Notes under the pieces: model-generated
Seen by the model: the letters and a program-made list of their open reading frames with translations, nothing else
Databases searched by the model: none
What the model was told of the DNA's origin: nothing
Assembly: GCF_000170855.1 (NCBI RefSeq)
Contig: NZ_ABCQ01000044.1
Span: 1-38,928, forward strand
DNA length: 38,928 nt
Origin: Moritella sp. PE36
GTDB taxonomy: Bacteria > Pseudomonadota > Gammaproteobacteria > Enterobacterales > Moritellaceae
Direction: 5' to 3'
Shown here: positions 16,807 through 26,164 of the stretch, one piece after another
How the letters are laid out: each line of letters starts with the position of its first letter
How positions within the stretch are numbered: position 1 is the first letter of the stretch
Translations under genes and position numbers: made by a program

Positions 16807-17739
16807 ATGATTATTAAAGGAAATCGAATCAACAAATTTACAAAAAAAGAAGAGATTGAGAATAAAGAATTTCCTTTTAGATCTCCACTGGAGTTTCTGA
16901 ACATTGCCGACTTTGATGATCCCAATGATCCCATTCTTTTGCAAATAATTCCTAAGTTAGAAGAGTTAGATACAGTAAAGGGCTTTAATTTGGATCCTGT
17001 TAATGACTCTCAACATGAAAAAATAACAGGATTAATTCACAAATATCATGACCGAGTACTACTTTTATTCAGCAAGCATTGTCCGATTCATTGCCGATAT
17101 TGCTTTCGTAAAGGCTATAATTATTCTGATAACAATAAACAACAAATAGAAGCATGGCTGTCATATATTGAAAGTAATCACGATATTGAAGAGGTCATTT
17201 TGAGTGGTGGTGATCCTCTTTTTGTTAACTCTGCTACGCTACTCGATTTTGTAACTCGAGTTAGTGCGATTAAGCATATCACTCGATTCAGAATTCACAG
17301 TAGAATGCCCGTCGTTTCTCCTTCTCTTTTAGATAAAAATCTAGCTAATCGAATTCGCAGAGCAGCTAAGAAGGATATAGACATGATTTTAGTTATTCAT
17401 TCAAACCACGAGAAAGAACTAACCGATGAAGTCGTAAAATCAGTTTCTTCTTTCCAAGCAGAAGGCTTTATAATATTAAATCACTCTGTGCTTCTGAAAG
17501 GCATTAATGATAATGCATTAACTCTAAAAAGCTTGTCTAGAAAACTCATAAGAATGGGGGTTATACCATACTATCTAAACCTATTAGATAAAATAGAAGG
17601 AAGTGCCCATTTCTTTGTTGAAAAGAACATATCTCTTTCTATTTATCAGGAACTACAAAAGATTAGCTCCGGTTATCTTGTTCCAAAACTTGTACAGGAT
17701 AATGGGAAGGATTATAAAATAATACTAGGTGGAAACTAA
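16807..17739 (+). CDS. EpmB/KamA-like radical SAM lysine aminomutase family protein
   Basis: The 310-residue protein contains the radical-SAM motif C92-x3-C96-x2-C99 (KHCPIHCRYCFRKG), then EEVILSGGDPLF, ITRFRIHSRMPVV, LNHSVLLKGINDNA, GVIPYYLNLLDKIEGSAHF and SGYLVPKL with Lys294, the expected PLP lysine. The wording is closest to EpmB, which makes (R)-beta-lysine for elongation factor P, rather than to longer KamA enzymes. No epmA, efp or beta-lysine acetyltransferase gene sits beside it. A housekeeping epmB would be expected elsewhere, so this may be a paralogue acting on lysine or another amino acid of the island's pathway. The downstream side reaches the right repeat within about 50 bp. Confidence 0.85.
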   Translation: MIIKGNRINKFTKKEEIENKEFPFRSPLEFLNIADFDDPNDPILLQIIPKLEELDTVKGFNLDPVNDSQHEKITGLIHKYHDRVLLLFSKHCPIHCRYCFRKGYNYSDNNKQQIEAWLSYIESNHDIEEVILSGGDPLFVNSATLLDFVTRVSAIKHITRFRIHSRMPVVSPSLLDKNLANRIRRAAKKDIDMILVIHSNHEKELTDEVVKSVSSFQAEGFIILNHSVLLKGINDNALTLKSLSRKLIRMGVIPYYLNLLDKIEGSAHFFVEKNISLSIYQELQKISSGYLVPKLVQDNGKDYKIILGGN

Positions 17740-17787
17740 TCAAATAAATCTGGATTATTCTTATGATTACCGGGGCTGCGCATCTAG

Positions 17788-18071
17788 GGTATTGAGAGTT
17801 GCATTGTATGAGGTAAAAAAATGAATGTTTGGTCACGATATGAAAAAGCCTTAACGTAGTTAATCTCGTTAAGGCTTGTTATTTTTGGGTGTTAATACTC
17901 GTTAATGTATATTATGCTGCAACCGTTATATACCCCAGTTACTTCATACAATCGCTGTCACGGCAAGTTTAATATCACTATCTGCTTTGCAGCAACAAGG
18001 TAATATCGAACCGGGTGCCACTGTGGCTAACGGATCAGTTGTATAAGTAACCGTGCCGGAAGTTAGTGGTG
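17788..18071. repeat. Right ~284 bp direct repeat bounding the metabolic island
   Basis: This is the second copy of 8784-9081 in the same orientation. Here the yfaE part continues into the intact gene. Relative to the left copy it lacks about 14 bp between terminator and coding end and has scattered substitutions. Confidence 0.93.
17846..17877 (-). terminator. Rho-independent terminator of nrdA-nrdB-yfaE
   Basis: AAGCCTTAACG and CGTTAAGGCTT arms pair perfectly, followed on the minus strand by a T run. It lies ~65 bp past the yfaE stop and is identical in its arms to the left repeat copy. Confidence 0.9.
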
Positions 18072-18207
18072 TTCGGCAAGCGCCACAATAACCTTGGCGG
18101 CACTGGTATTCAATTTGATGTCCAGTACGCTCAAGTGTATCGAGCAGAGAGCTATCTTGTGTTGAAACCTGAAAGCTTCCTGAATCAGTTGTCAGCGTAA
18201 TCGGCAT
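17944..18207 (-). CDS. yfaE: [2Fe-2S] ferredoxin YfaE, partner of ribonucleotide reductase
   Basis: The 87-residue protein has the plant-type cluster motif YQCRQGYCGAC (C-x4-C-x2-C) and the last ligand in LPCCCKAD. The family maintains the diferric-tyrosyl radical cofactor of class Ia NrdB by supplying electrons. The position supports this: its ATG overlaps the nrdB stop by 1 bp, as in the E. coli nrdA-nrdB-yfaE operon. Its 3' half is duplicated at the far end of the island, so this gene was the integration target and was restored intact. Confidence 0.93.
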   Translation of the reverse strand: MPITLTTDSGSFQVSTQDSSLLDTLERTGHQIEYQCRQGYCGACRTPLTSGTVTYTTDPLATVAPGSILPCCCKADSDIKLAVTAIV

Positions 18208-19337
18208 TATAAAACGAATGAACCAATATCTGCGTGGTTGATTTCAGCGTTAATTTGACCAACTAAGTATGAGCTGATTTCTGACTCTTGTGGTGCAACT
18301 TGTACGTTATCAGAGATTAACCAAGCATTGATCCACGGTAGTGGGTTGCTTTTCACTTCAAACGCCTTCGGTAGACCAACGGCCGCCATACGGGTATTGG
18401 TAATGTATTCAATATAATCAGAAAGAATATCTTTATTCAAGCCTATCATAGACCCATCTTTGAACAGATATTCTGCCCATTCTTTTTCTTGCTGTGCTGC
18501 ATCGGTAAAGATTTTTTGTGTTTCTTGGAAGCACTCAATCGAGATCTCTTGCATCTCTGGATCGTCTTTACCGTCCGCCATTAAGTTTAGAATGTGTTGG
18601 GTACTGGTTAAATGCAGGGCTTCATCACGCGCAATAAGCTTGATTATTTTAGCGTTACCTTCCATTAATTCACGTTCTGCAAAAGCGAAAGAGCAAGCAA
18701 AGCTGACATAGAAACGGACCGCTTCAAGTACGTTTACCGATACCATTGCGAGGTATAATTTCTTCTTCACCGCACGCTGGCTAACGACAATTGTTTCACC
18801 GTTTACGACATGTGTGCCTTCACCAAGTTGGTGTAGTTGTTGAGTCGCATTGATTAAGTCATCGTAATAACCGGCAATGTCTTTGGCGCGTTTTAGAATC
18901 TCTTCATTGGCAACGATATCATCGAATACTTCTGATGGGTCGTTAATAATATTACGAATAATATGGGTGTACGAGCGTGAGTGAATAGTTTCACTGAATG
19001 ACCAGGTCTCGATCCAAGTTTCTAGTTCTGGTAGTGACACCAGTGGTAAAAAGGCAACGTTAGGAGAACGGCCTTGAATACTGTCTAATAATGTTTGGTA
19101 TTTCAGATTACTGATGAAAATATGTTTTTCGTGATCAGGTAATTGCTGATAATCAATACGATCTTTACTTACATCAACTTCTTCTGGTCGCCAAAAAAAT
19201 GATAACTGACGTTCAATTAACTTTTCAAAAATTTCATATTTTTGTTGGTCAAAGCGGGCAACGTTAACATGTTGGCCGAAAAACATTGGTTCTTTTAATT
19301 GATCATTTGGGGTTTGGCAAAAAGTAGTGTAACTCAT
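18207..19337 (-). CDS. nrdB: Class Ia ribonucleoside-diphosphate reductase beta subunit
   Basis: The 376-residue sequence matches E. coli NrdB along its length. Metal ligands and radical site are visible: Asp85 in [14 protein letters not shown], Glu116 and His119 in [15 protein letters not shown], the radical Tyr123, and later ligands in [24 protein letters not shown]. It houses the diiron-tyrosyl cofactor that starts catalysis in NrdA. The gene follows nrdA on the minus strand after an 85 bp gap holding a hairpin and overlaps yfaE by 1 bp. Confidence 0.97.
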   Translation of the reverse strand: MSYTTFCQTPNDQLKEPMFFGQHVNVARFDQQKYEIFEKLIERQLSFFWRPEEVDVSKDRIDYQQLPDHEKHIFISNLKYQTLLDSIQGRSPNVAFLPLVSLPELETWIETWSFSETIHSRSYTHIIRNIINDPSEVFDDIVANEEILKRAKDIAGYYDDLINATQQLHQLGEGTHVVNGETIVVSQRAVKKKLYLAMVSVNVLEAVRFYVSFACSFAFAERELMEGNAKIIKLIARDEALHLTSTQHILNLMADGKDDPEMQEISIECFQETQKIFTDAAQQEKEWAEYLFKDGSMIGLNKDILSDYIEYITNTRMAAVGLPKAFEVKSNPLPWINAWLISDNVQVAPQESEISSYLVGQINAEINHADIGSFVL

Positions 19338-19362
19338 TGGTCATCTCTATTTATACATTAAA

Positions 19363-19382
19363 TTGGCAGCCTAAGCTGCCAA
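19363..19382 (-). promoter_or_regulatory. Intercistronic hairpin between nrdA and nrdB
   Basis: TTGGCAGC and GCTGCCAA form a perfect 8 bp stem with a 4-base loop in the nrdA-nrdB gap. There is no good T run, so it more likely affects message stability or partial termination than full stop. Confidence 0.55.
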
Positions 19383-19422
19383 ATGAAAGGGTGTGTTTAA
19401 CTTGGTGTATGTAGTTGATTGT

Positions 19423-21696
19423 TTAGATCTTACATGCGCCGCCTTCACAACCCTCGTCTTCTTTAACTACATCTACGTCTGATGCACCGTCACGTGTGTT
19501 ATGGTAGTAAAGCGTTTTTAAGCCGTACTTATACGCTAACATCAGATCGGTTAACAGCGTTGTCATCGGTACTTTTTGCCCTGGGAAACGTTGTGGATCA
19601 TAGTTAGTGTTAGCTGAAATCGCTTGGTCTACGAATTTCTGCATCAAACCAACCAGTTGTAAATAACCGGTATTACTTGGAATGTTCCAAAGTAGCTCGT
19701 AGCTATCACGTAGATTTTCGTAATCAGGTACCACTTGTTTCAAGATACCGTCTTTACTTGCTTTAATACTGATTAAACCTCGTGGTGGCTCAATACCGTT
19801 TGTCGCATTTGAAATCTGGCTTGATGTTTCTGATGGCATCAATGCGGTTAGCGTTGAGTTACGTAAGCCGTGTTCTTTAATTTCGCTACGTAATGTTTCC
19901 CAGTCTAGGTGTAATGCTTCGTCACAGATCTCATCTAACGATGATTTATAGGTATCAATTGGTAAGATACCTTGAGCGTAAGTTGTTTCATGAAATGCTA
20001 AACATGGACCACGTTCTTTCGATAGGTTCATTGACGCTTTTAATAGATAGAATTGAATTGCTTCAAATGTTCTATGCGTTAAGTTGTTGGCACTACCGTC
20101 TGAATATTTAACCCCGTTTTTCGCTAGGTAGTATGCGTAGTTAATCACGCCTATACCTAGTGAACGACGCGCCATTGTTGACTTTTCAGCCGCTGGCATT
20201 GGGTAGTCTTGGTAATCAAGTAGGCTATCTAGTGCGCGAACCGCTAGATCTGAAAGATTTTCTAATTCACTTAGGTCTTTAATTGCACCAAGGTTGAACG
20301 CTGATAATGTACATAGCGCAATTTCACCATCTTCGTCACCAGGGTGTTGCATTGGTTTCGTTGGCAGAGCAATTTCTAGACACAAGTTACTTTGTCTTAT
20401 CGGTGCCACAGCTGGGTCAAATGGGCTGTGGGTATTACAGTGATCAACGTTCTGAATGTAGATACGACCGGTACTAGCACGCTCTTGCATGAGTAAAGCA
20501 AACAGTTCGCTGGCTTTAATCGTTTGCTTGCGAATTGATGGGTCTTGTTCGTAAAGATTGTATAGACGCTCAAATTCATCCTGATCTTGGAAGAATGCAT
20601 CATATAAACCATCAACATCAGACGGGCTGAATAAGGTGATGTCTTTATTATCAATTAAACGTTGATACATTAAACGGTTAAGTTGCACGCCATAGTCAAG
20701 ATGACGTACACGGTTTTCTTCAACACCACGGTTATTCTTAAGTACAAGCAGTGATTCAACTTCTAAGTGCCATAATGGGTAGAATAATGTTGCTGCACCA
20801 CCACGAACGCCGCCTTGAGAGCATGATTTAACTGCTGTCTGGAAGTGTTTGTAGAATGGGATACAACCAGTATGGAATGCTTCGCCACCACGGATTGAGC
20901 TACCTAGTGCACGAATACGACCTGCATTGATACCGATACCAGCACGTTGCGACACATATTTAACAATAGAGTTAGATACTGCATTGATAGAATCAAGGCT
21001 ATCGTCACACTCAATCAGTACACACGAGCTGAATTGACGAGTCGGAGTACGCACACCCGCCATAATTGGCGTTGGTAATGAGATCTTAAAGGTTGATGTT
21101 GCTTCGTAGAAACGGCGAACGTAGTCCATACGCACAGATTTGTCGTAAGTGGCAAATAAGCTCGCAGCGACTAAGATATATAGAAATTGTGGGCTTTCGA
21201 AGATTTCACCAGTAATACGGTTTTGTAGTAGGTATTTACCTTCTAACTGTTTAATTGCACCGTAAGAGAAGTTCATGTCACGCCAGTGATCAACGAACTC
21301 ATCCATTTCTGCGAATTCTTCAGCAGTATAATCAGCAAGTAGATGTGCATCGTAACGCAGCGCATCAACATTAAATTTTACGTGATCATAAAGCGCAGGT
21401 GGTTCAAATTTACCGTATGCTTTTTTACGTAGGTGGAAGACGGCTAAACGCGCAGACAGATATTGGTAATCTGGCGCTTCTTCACTAATTAAATCCGCCG
21501 CAGCTTTGATCATGGTTTCATGTATATCTTCAGTGCGAATGCCGTCATAAAACTGGATGTGAGATTTTAACTCAACCAGTGATACCGATACATTATCCAA
21601 TCCTTTGGCTGCCCATTTGATCACGCGGTGGATCTTTTCAAGATCGATCGTTTCTTGCTTACCGCTGCGTTTTGTAACTAGTAAATTCTTATTCAT
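19423..21696 (-). CDS. nrdA: Class Ia ribonucleoside-diphosphate reductase alpha subunit
   Basis: The 757-residue protein matches the length and motifs of E. coli NrdA (761). It starts with an ATP-cone (VTKRSGKQETIDLEKIHRVIKWAAKGL) that senses ATP/dATP. The active-site set includes Cys in FSSCVLIECDDS, SNLCLEIALPT with the catalytic Cys and Glu, and EIALCTLSAFNLGAI. The mobile C-terminal redox pair is in EGCEGGACKI. It reduces ribonucleoside diphosphates for DNA synthesis. It is the first gene of the nrd operon; NrdR and DnaA boxes lie upstream. Confidence 0.97.
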   Translation of the reverse strand: MNKNLLVTKRSGKQETIDLEKIHRVIKWAAKGLDNVSVSLVELKSHIQFYDGIRTEDIHETMIKAAADLISEEAPDYQYLSARLAVFHLRKKAYGKFEPPALYDHVKFNVDALRYDAHLLADYTAEEFAEMDEFVDHWRDMNFSYGAIKQLEGKYLLQNRITGEIFESPQFLYILVAASLFATYDKSVRMDYVRRFYEATSTFKISLPTPIMAGVRTPTRQFSSCVLIECDDSLDSINAVSNSIVKYVSQRAGIGINAGRIRALGSSIRGGEAFHTGCIPFYKHFQTAVKSCSQGGVRGGAATLFYPLWHLEVESLLVLKNNRGVEENRVRHLDYGVQLNRLMYQRLIDNKDITLFSPSDVDGLYDAFFQDQDEFERLYNLYEQDPSIRKQTIKASELFALLMQERASTGRIYIQNVDHCNTHSPFDPAVAPIRQSNLCLEIALPTKPMQHPGDEDGEIALCTLSAFNLGAIKDLSELENLSDLAVRALDSLLDYQDYPMPAAEKSTMARRSLGIGVINYAYYLAKNGVKYSDGSANNLTHRTFEAIQFYLLKASMNLSKERGPCLAFHETTYAQGILPIDTYKSSLDEICDEALHLDWETLRSEIKEHGLRNSTLTALMPSETSSQISNATNGIEPPRGLISIKASKDGILKQVVPDYENLRDSYELLWNIPSNTGYLQLVGLMQKFVDQAISANTNYDPQRFPGQKVPMTTLLTDLMLAYKYGLKTLYYHNTRDGASDVDVVKEDEGCEGGACKI

Positions 21697-21765
21697 TTAG
21701 CTGACTGACCTTAAAACAAAGTGAAGAATGTTTCCACCAACACTAGTATTGATATTCTTGTTAAT

Positions 21766-21813
21766 ACACAAGATGTAGTGTTGTCCTGTATTCATGCATA
21801 CAAGATAGAGGGA
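21766..21813 (-). promoter_or_regulatory. Tandem NrdR boxes upstream of nrdA
   Basis: ACACAAGATGTAGTGT at 21766-21781 is close to the NrdR consensus. A second, weaker box at 21798-21813 (ATACAAGATAGAGGGA) shares 11 of 16 positions with the first. The start-to-start distance is 32 bp, about three helical turns, as in known NrdR operators. The pair lies ~70 bp upstream of the nrdA ATG, fitting repression by NrdR when dATP is high. Confidence 0.75.
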
Positions 21814-21851
21814 TAATCGGTTTTTGGCAAGTAGCACTAAACTGAACAACT

Positions 21852-21860
21852 TGTGGATAA
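21852..21860 (-). promoter_or_regulatory. DnaA box upstream of nrdA
   Basis: On the minus strand this reads TTATCCACA, the strongest DnaA-box sequence. A weaker match (8 of 9) is at 22117-22125. DnaA sites are known in the E. coli nrdAB promoter and link its transcription to replication. The rest of 21697-22239 shows no gene. Confidence 0.6.
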
Positions 21861-22185
21861 TTTAGTGAGTTAGTGGCGACTTACATTCTGGCCTCAGTGA
21901 TCAATTACGGTTAGCAAAAATCAACAGTTAAAGTGAAAAAAAAAGAAAAAAAAGTGTTGCCACACTTGTGTGAGGATCATCAAATAATTTGATTATATTT
22001 ACAGCTCATTCGTTTAGAAAACTATCACGCAAGGATTATATTCGAATTTTGTGAGGTGGTTGTTATTACAAACAATCCCGTCATTTTGTACACAGTAAGT
22101 TTCGTATTACCCATAAAGTGGATAACTTTGTTTGAGAACGGGATGAGGGCTTAAGCTGAATTATTTAGAAGGAGGGGAGAGTACT

Positions 22186-22213
22186 CACCTAACAGCGAGG
22201 GTGCTGTTAGGTG
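22186..22213 (-). terminator. Strong hairpin downstream of ubiG
   Basis: CACCTAACAGC and GCTGTTAGGTG form a perfect 11 bp stem with a 6-base loop, ~27 bp after the ubiG stop. No T run follows on the minus strand, so it may stabilise the 3' end or act with Rho rather than as a classical terminator. Confidence 0.55.
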
Positions 22214-22239
22214 AAAGGAGAACTATATTAATCGTGACA

Positions 22240-22938
22240 TTAATCGATAAGCTGCGTATGTAGCATATAGTTAACGTCAACATTCTCGCCTAGCTTGAAC
22301 TGGTCAACTAATGGAATGTAATGCAGGCCTGTCATGTGATGACAATATAGACCCGATTGATCAACCCAGTGTAATAGTTCAGAAGGTCGGATAAATTTCT
22401 TATGGTCATGGGTACCGTTTGGCATCATTTTTAGGATTTTTTCGGCACCAACAATCATGAACAAGTATGATTTTAAATTACGGTTAATGGTCGAGAAAAA
22501 TACATGACCACCCGGTTTTACCAGACGCATGCAAGCGTTAACCACAGAACCTGGGTCAGGAACATGCTCTAGCATTTCCATGCAAGTAATGACATCAAAG
22601 CTATTTGGCTGTTCTTCTGCTAACTCTTCGATTAATACTTGACGGTATTCAACTTTAGTACCTGATTCAAGTGCATGCAATTTAGCCACATTGAGGGGCT
22701 CTTTACCCATATCAACGCCGAGTGCTTGTGCACCGCGGCGAGCCATGCTTTCTGTTAAGATACCGCCGCCACAGCCAACATCAAGAACTCTCTTGCCAAA
22801 TAGGCCACCACTGCGCTCATCTATGTAATCTAAGCGTAATGGATTGATTTGATGTAATGGTTTGAAGTCACCTGCTGGATCCCACCAACGACTGGCCATG
22901 GCTTCAAATTTAGCGATTTCCTGTTTATCTACATTCAT
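22240..22938 (-). CDS. ubiG: UbiG, ubiquinone biosynthesis O-methyltransferase
   Basis: The 232-residue protein has the class I SAM-methyltransferase core: [19 protein letters not shown] (motif I), [24 protein letters not shown] and [15 protein letters not shown]. The opening [30 protein letters not shown] is diagnostic of UbiG. It carries out the two O-methylations of the ubiquinone ring, in the cytoplasm and associated with the membrane. It is divergent from gyrA, and the ubiG-gyrA pairing is also seen in E. coli and relatives. Confidence 0.96.
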   Translation of the reverse strand: MNVDKQEIAKFEAMASRWWDPAGDFKPLHQINPLRLDYIDERSGGLFGKRVLDVGCGGGILTESMARRGAQALGVDMGKEPLNVAKLHALESGTKVEYRQVLIEELAEEQPNSFDVITCMEMLEHVPDPGSVVNACMRLVKPGGHVFFSTINRNLKSYLFMIVGAEKILKMMPNGTHDHKKFIRPSELLHWVDQSGLYCHHMTGLHYIPLVDQFKLGENVDVNYMLHTQLID

Positions 22939-23114
22939 ACAAAGTCTTCTTGATACGTTAATTAAGGTGAAACTTAATAGGGTGAAAAATAATAAATATG
23001 GGCACAGTATATAACGAGAAAATGATTTCAGAAGTATTATTTATGAGTCGGTGAATAAATAATTTGCGAAGCCGTTAATAAAAATCTATTCAACCGAGTT
23101 AATTTTCTTATATA

Positions 23115-23145
23115 TTGTATTTGCTGGTAAATATTATGCTAGAAT
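23115..23145 (+). promoter_or_regulatory. Weak candidate promoter for gyrA
   Basis: In the 263 bp gap between divergent ubiG and gyrA, TTGTAT and TAGAAT are separated by 19 bp, about 57 bp before the gyrA ATG. The spacing is long, so this is only a candidate. A GGGGT element precedes the ATG as ribosome site. Confidence 0.3.
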
Positions 23146-23201
23146 ACTTCTCTAAAAAATATAAATAGAAAGCAATTTAAAACTTAGGGGTAAAGGCTTA
23201 T

Positions 23202-26084
23202 ATGAGTAATTTAGCCACAGGCATCACACCTATCAATATTGAAGAAGAATTAAAAAATTCTTATTTAGATTACGCTATGAGCGTTATTGTTGGTCGTGCT
23301 CTTCCTGATGTTCGTGACGGTTTAAAACCAGTTCACCGCCGCGTTTTATTCGCGATGAACGAATTGAAGAATGACTGGAACAAACCATACAAAAAATCAG
23401 CACGTGTTGTTGGTGACGTAATCGGTAAATATCATCCACACGGTGATACAGCGGTTTATGACACTATTGTACGTATGGCGCAGCCTTTCTCTTTGCGCTA
23501 CATGTTGATTGATGGTCAAGGTAACTTCGGTTCTGTTGACGGCGATTCTGCAGCTGCAATGCGTTATACCGAAATCAGAATGTCAAAAATTGCGCATGAA
23601 TTACTTGCTGATTTAGACAAGGAAACGGTAGATTTCGTACCTAACTATGATGGTACTGAATTTATTCCGGAAGTTATGCCTACACGTATCCCTAACCTAC
23701 TGGTTAATGGTTCGTCAGGTATTGCCGTGGGTATGGCAACGAATATTCCGCCTCACAATTTAAATGAGGTTATTAATGCTTGTTTAGCATTAATTCAAAA
23801 TCCGGACCTAAGTCTTGAAGAAATAATGGAATACATTCCAGGCCCAGATTTTCCAACATACGGTATCATTAATGGTAAAGCGGGCATCGAGCAAGCTTAC
23901 CGTACAGGTCGTGGTAAAGTTCATATCCGAGCGCGTGCCTATATTGAAACTAATGATCGTGGTCGCGAAACAATTGTTGTTCACGAACTACCGTATCAAG
24001 TAAACAAAGCACGTTTGATTGAACGTATCGCTGAGTTTGTAAAAGATAAGAAAATTGAAGGCATTAGTGCACTACGCGACGAATCTGATAAAGATGGTAT
24101 GCGTATGGTTGTTGAAGTTAAGCGTGACGCGGTTGGTGAAGTTGTATTAAACAACCTTTATGCGCAAACGCAAATGCAAGTTGTGTTTGGTATTAACATG
24201 GTTGCATTGATCGACAAACAGCCAAAAATATTTACGCTAAAAGAAATGTTAGATGCGTTCTTACGTCATCGTCGTGAAGTTGTTACACGTCGTACTGTAT
24301 TTGAACTGCGTAAAGCCCGTGAACGTGCTCATATCCTAGAGTCGTTAGCGATTGCCTTAGCAAATATTGATGAAATTATTGCGCTAATTAAGCAATCTGC
24401 TACATCTGCAGAAGCAAAACAAGCCTTGATCAGCCGCGGTTGGCAGTTAGGTGATGTGGCTACAATGTTAGAGCGTGCTGGTGATGATGCGGCGCGTCCT
24501 GAATGGTTAGAAGCAGAGTATGGTATTCGTGAAGGCTCGTATTTCTTAACAGAAATTCAAGCACAAGCAATCCTAGACTTACGTTTACACAAACTAACAG
24601 GTCTAGAGCACGAGAAAATTCTTAGCGAATATAAAGAACTACTCGATGTTATTGCTGAGCTATTATATATTCTTAATACGCCTTCGCGTTTACTCGAAGT
24701 GATCACTGAAGAGCTACAAGCTTCAAAAGATGCATTTGGTGACGAACGTCGTACCGAGATCTCGGCAAGCAGCGCAGACATTAATTTAGAAGACTTAATT
24801 GAACGTGAAGATGTTGTCGTAACACTATCTCATGAAGGTTATGTTAAGTATCAGCCAATTACTGATTACGAAGCGCAGCGTCGTGGTGGTAAAGGTAAGT
24901 CAGCAACGAAGATGAAAGAAGAAGATTTCATCGAACGTCTGTTGGTTGCTAATACGCATGATCATATTCTGTGCTTCTCAAGCCGTGGTCGCTTGTACTG
25001 GATGAAGGTATATCAATTACCATTAGCCAGTCGTCAAGCCCGTGGTAAACCAATTGTTAATTTACTACCACTGCAAGATGGTGAGCGTATTACTGCGATC
25101 TTACCTGTGGCTCAATTTGAAGATGACAAATTTGTCTTCATGGCTACGGCTAACGGTACAGTGAAGAAAACAGCATTAAGTGCATACAGCAAGCCTCGTG
25201 CTGGCGGTATCATCGCTGTTAACCTGAATGATGAGGATGAACTGATTGGTGTTGATATCACTGACGGTACTAACGACATTATGTTGTTCTCTGATGAAGG
25301 TAAAGTAGTACGTTTCTGCGAGTTTGAAGAAATACCTGTACTTGATGAAGACGGTAACCCTGTTTTAGAAGAAGCTAAACCTGTTCTTGACGAGGAAGGT
25401 AACCCAGTTCTTGACGAAGAGGGTAACCCTGTTTTAGAAGAGGCTAAACCTGTTCTTGACGAGGAAGGTAACCCAGTTCTTGATGAAGACGGTAAGCCTG
25501 TTTTAGAAGAAGCTAAACCAAAAATTAAGTTTAAAGGTGTACGTCCTATGGGTCGTACAGCGACCGGTGTTCGTGGTATCAAACTTGAAGAAGGCCAAAA
25601 AGTTGTTTCGTTAATCGTTCCGAAGAACGATGGTGCAATCTTAACAGCAACAGAAAACGGTTTCGGTAAACGAACTGCACTTGAAGAATACCCTGCGAAG
25701 AGTCGCGGTACTAAGGGTGTTGTTTCAATTAAAGTAAGTGAACGTAACGGTAAAGTTGTTGGCGCAACACAGGTACTTGACGGTGATGAGCTAATGCTTA
25801 TTACGAATGGCGGCACGTTAGTAAGAACACGTGCTTCTGAAGTATCTATGGTTGGTCGTAATACCCAAGGTGTTCGTTTGATCCGTACTGGTGAAGATGA
25901 GCTCGTTGTTGGTTTACAACGTATCGATGAAGTTGAAGAAGATGAGAACGCAGTTGTTGTTGATGCAGAAAATGCAGAAGCAGCAACCGAAGCTCCAGCT
26001 ACTCCAACGGATGCGACTGATGCAACTGAAGCAACTGATGTTACAGATGCAACAGACAGCGCAGAAGAAGCTACTGAAGAGTAA
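23202..26084 (+). CDS. gyrA: DNA gyrase subunit A with an acidic tandem-repeat insertion in the C-terminal domain
   Basis: The 960-residue protein is about 85 residues longer than E. coli GyrA (875). The N-terminal breakage-reunion domain is highly conserved, with catalytic Tyr122 in SAAAMRYTE. The quinolone-resistance region reads [11 protein letters not shown], so the position of E. coli Ser83 is naturally Thr while Asp87 is kept. The GyrA box QRRGGKG is present near residue 561, so DNA wrapping should be possible. The extra length comes from a 61-residue repeat block (residues ~712-772) and an acidic, Thr/Ala-rich tail rich in DATDAT-type units. The gene ends in a strong terminator and is the last conserved gene before the integron. 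Confidence 0.97.
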   Translation: MSNLATGITPINIEEELKNSYLDYAMSVIVGRALPDVRDGLKPVHRRVLFAMNELKNDWNKPYKKSARVVGDVIGKYHPHGDTAVYDTIVRMAQPFSLRYMLIDGQGNFGSVDGDSAAAMRYTEIRMSKIAHELLADLDKETVDFVPNYDGTEFIPEVMPTRIPNLLVNGSSGIAVGMATNIPPHNLNEVINACLALIQNPDLSLEEIMEYIPGPDFPTYGIINGKAGIEQAYRTGRGKVHIRARAYIETNDRGRETIVVHELPYQVNKARLIERIAEFVKDKKIEGISALRDESDKDGMRMVVEVKRDAVGEVVLNNLYAQTQMQVVFGINMVALIDKQPKIFTLKEMLDAFLRHRREVVTRRTVFELRKARERAHILESLAIALANIDEIIALIKQSATSAEAKQALISRGWQLGDVATMLERAGDDAARPEWLEAEYGIREGSYFLTEIQAQAILDLRLHKLTGLEHEKILSEYKELLDVIAELLYILNTPSRLLEVITEELQASKDAFGDERRTEISASSADINLEDLIEREDVVVTLSHEGYVKYQPITDYEAQRRGGKGKSATKMKEEDFIERLLVANTHDHILCFSSRGRLYWMKVYQLPLASRQARGKPIVNLLPLQDGERITAILPVAQFEDDKFVFMATANGTVKKTALSAYSKPRAGGIIAVNLNDEDELIGVDITDGTNDIMLFSDEGKVVRFCEFEEIPVLDEDGNPVLEEAKPVLDEEGNPVLDEEGNPVLEEAKPVLDEEGNPVLDEDGKPVLEEAKPKIKFKGVRPMGRTATGVRGIKLEEGQKVVSLIVPKNDGAILTATENGFGKRTALEEYPAKSRGTKGVVSIKVSERNGKVVGATQVLDGDELMLITNGGTLVRTRASEVSMVGRNTQGVRLIRTGEDELVVGLQRIDEVEEDENAVVVDAENAEAATEAPATPTDATDATEATDVTDATDSAEEATEE
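25335..25517 (+). repeat. In-frame tandem repeat inside gyrA
   Basis: The 183 bp (61 codons) are built from two short units: A = PVLDEDGN (variants DEEGN, DEDGK; 24 bp) and B = PVLEEAK (21 bp). The order is A B, A A B, A A B. The last two 69 bp blocks are near-identical in DNA, so the array could expand or shrink in frame. It lies between blades of the C-terminal beta-pinwheel, after EFEEI and before [12 protein letters not shown]. Confidence 0.95.
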
Positions 26085-26130
26085 TTTAAGGGTAGTGCAG
26101 TGATGTACTTAACCTAGATTAACTTCTATA

Positions 26131-26164
26131 AGGCCTGTTACTCCTAGAGTAACAGGCCTTTTTT
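26131..26164 (+). terminator. Rho-independent terminator of gyrA
   Basis: A 13 bp perfect stem (AGGCCTGTTACTC / GAGTAACAGGCCT) with a 3-base loop is followed by six T, 46 bp after the gyrA stop. Its T run overlaps the end of the integrase remnant on the other strand. Confidence 0.95.

Noticed and set aside
25112-25816. Long minus-strand frame (234 codons) opposite gyrA
   Set aside because: It is the mirror of the gyrA coding strand, including the tandem repeat; Ser/Pro-rich low-complexity product with no ribosome site. A shadow.
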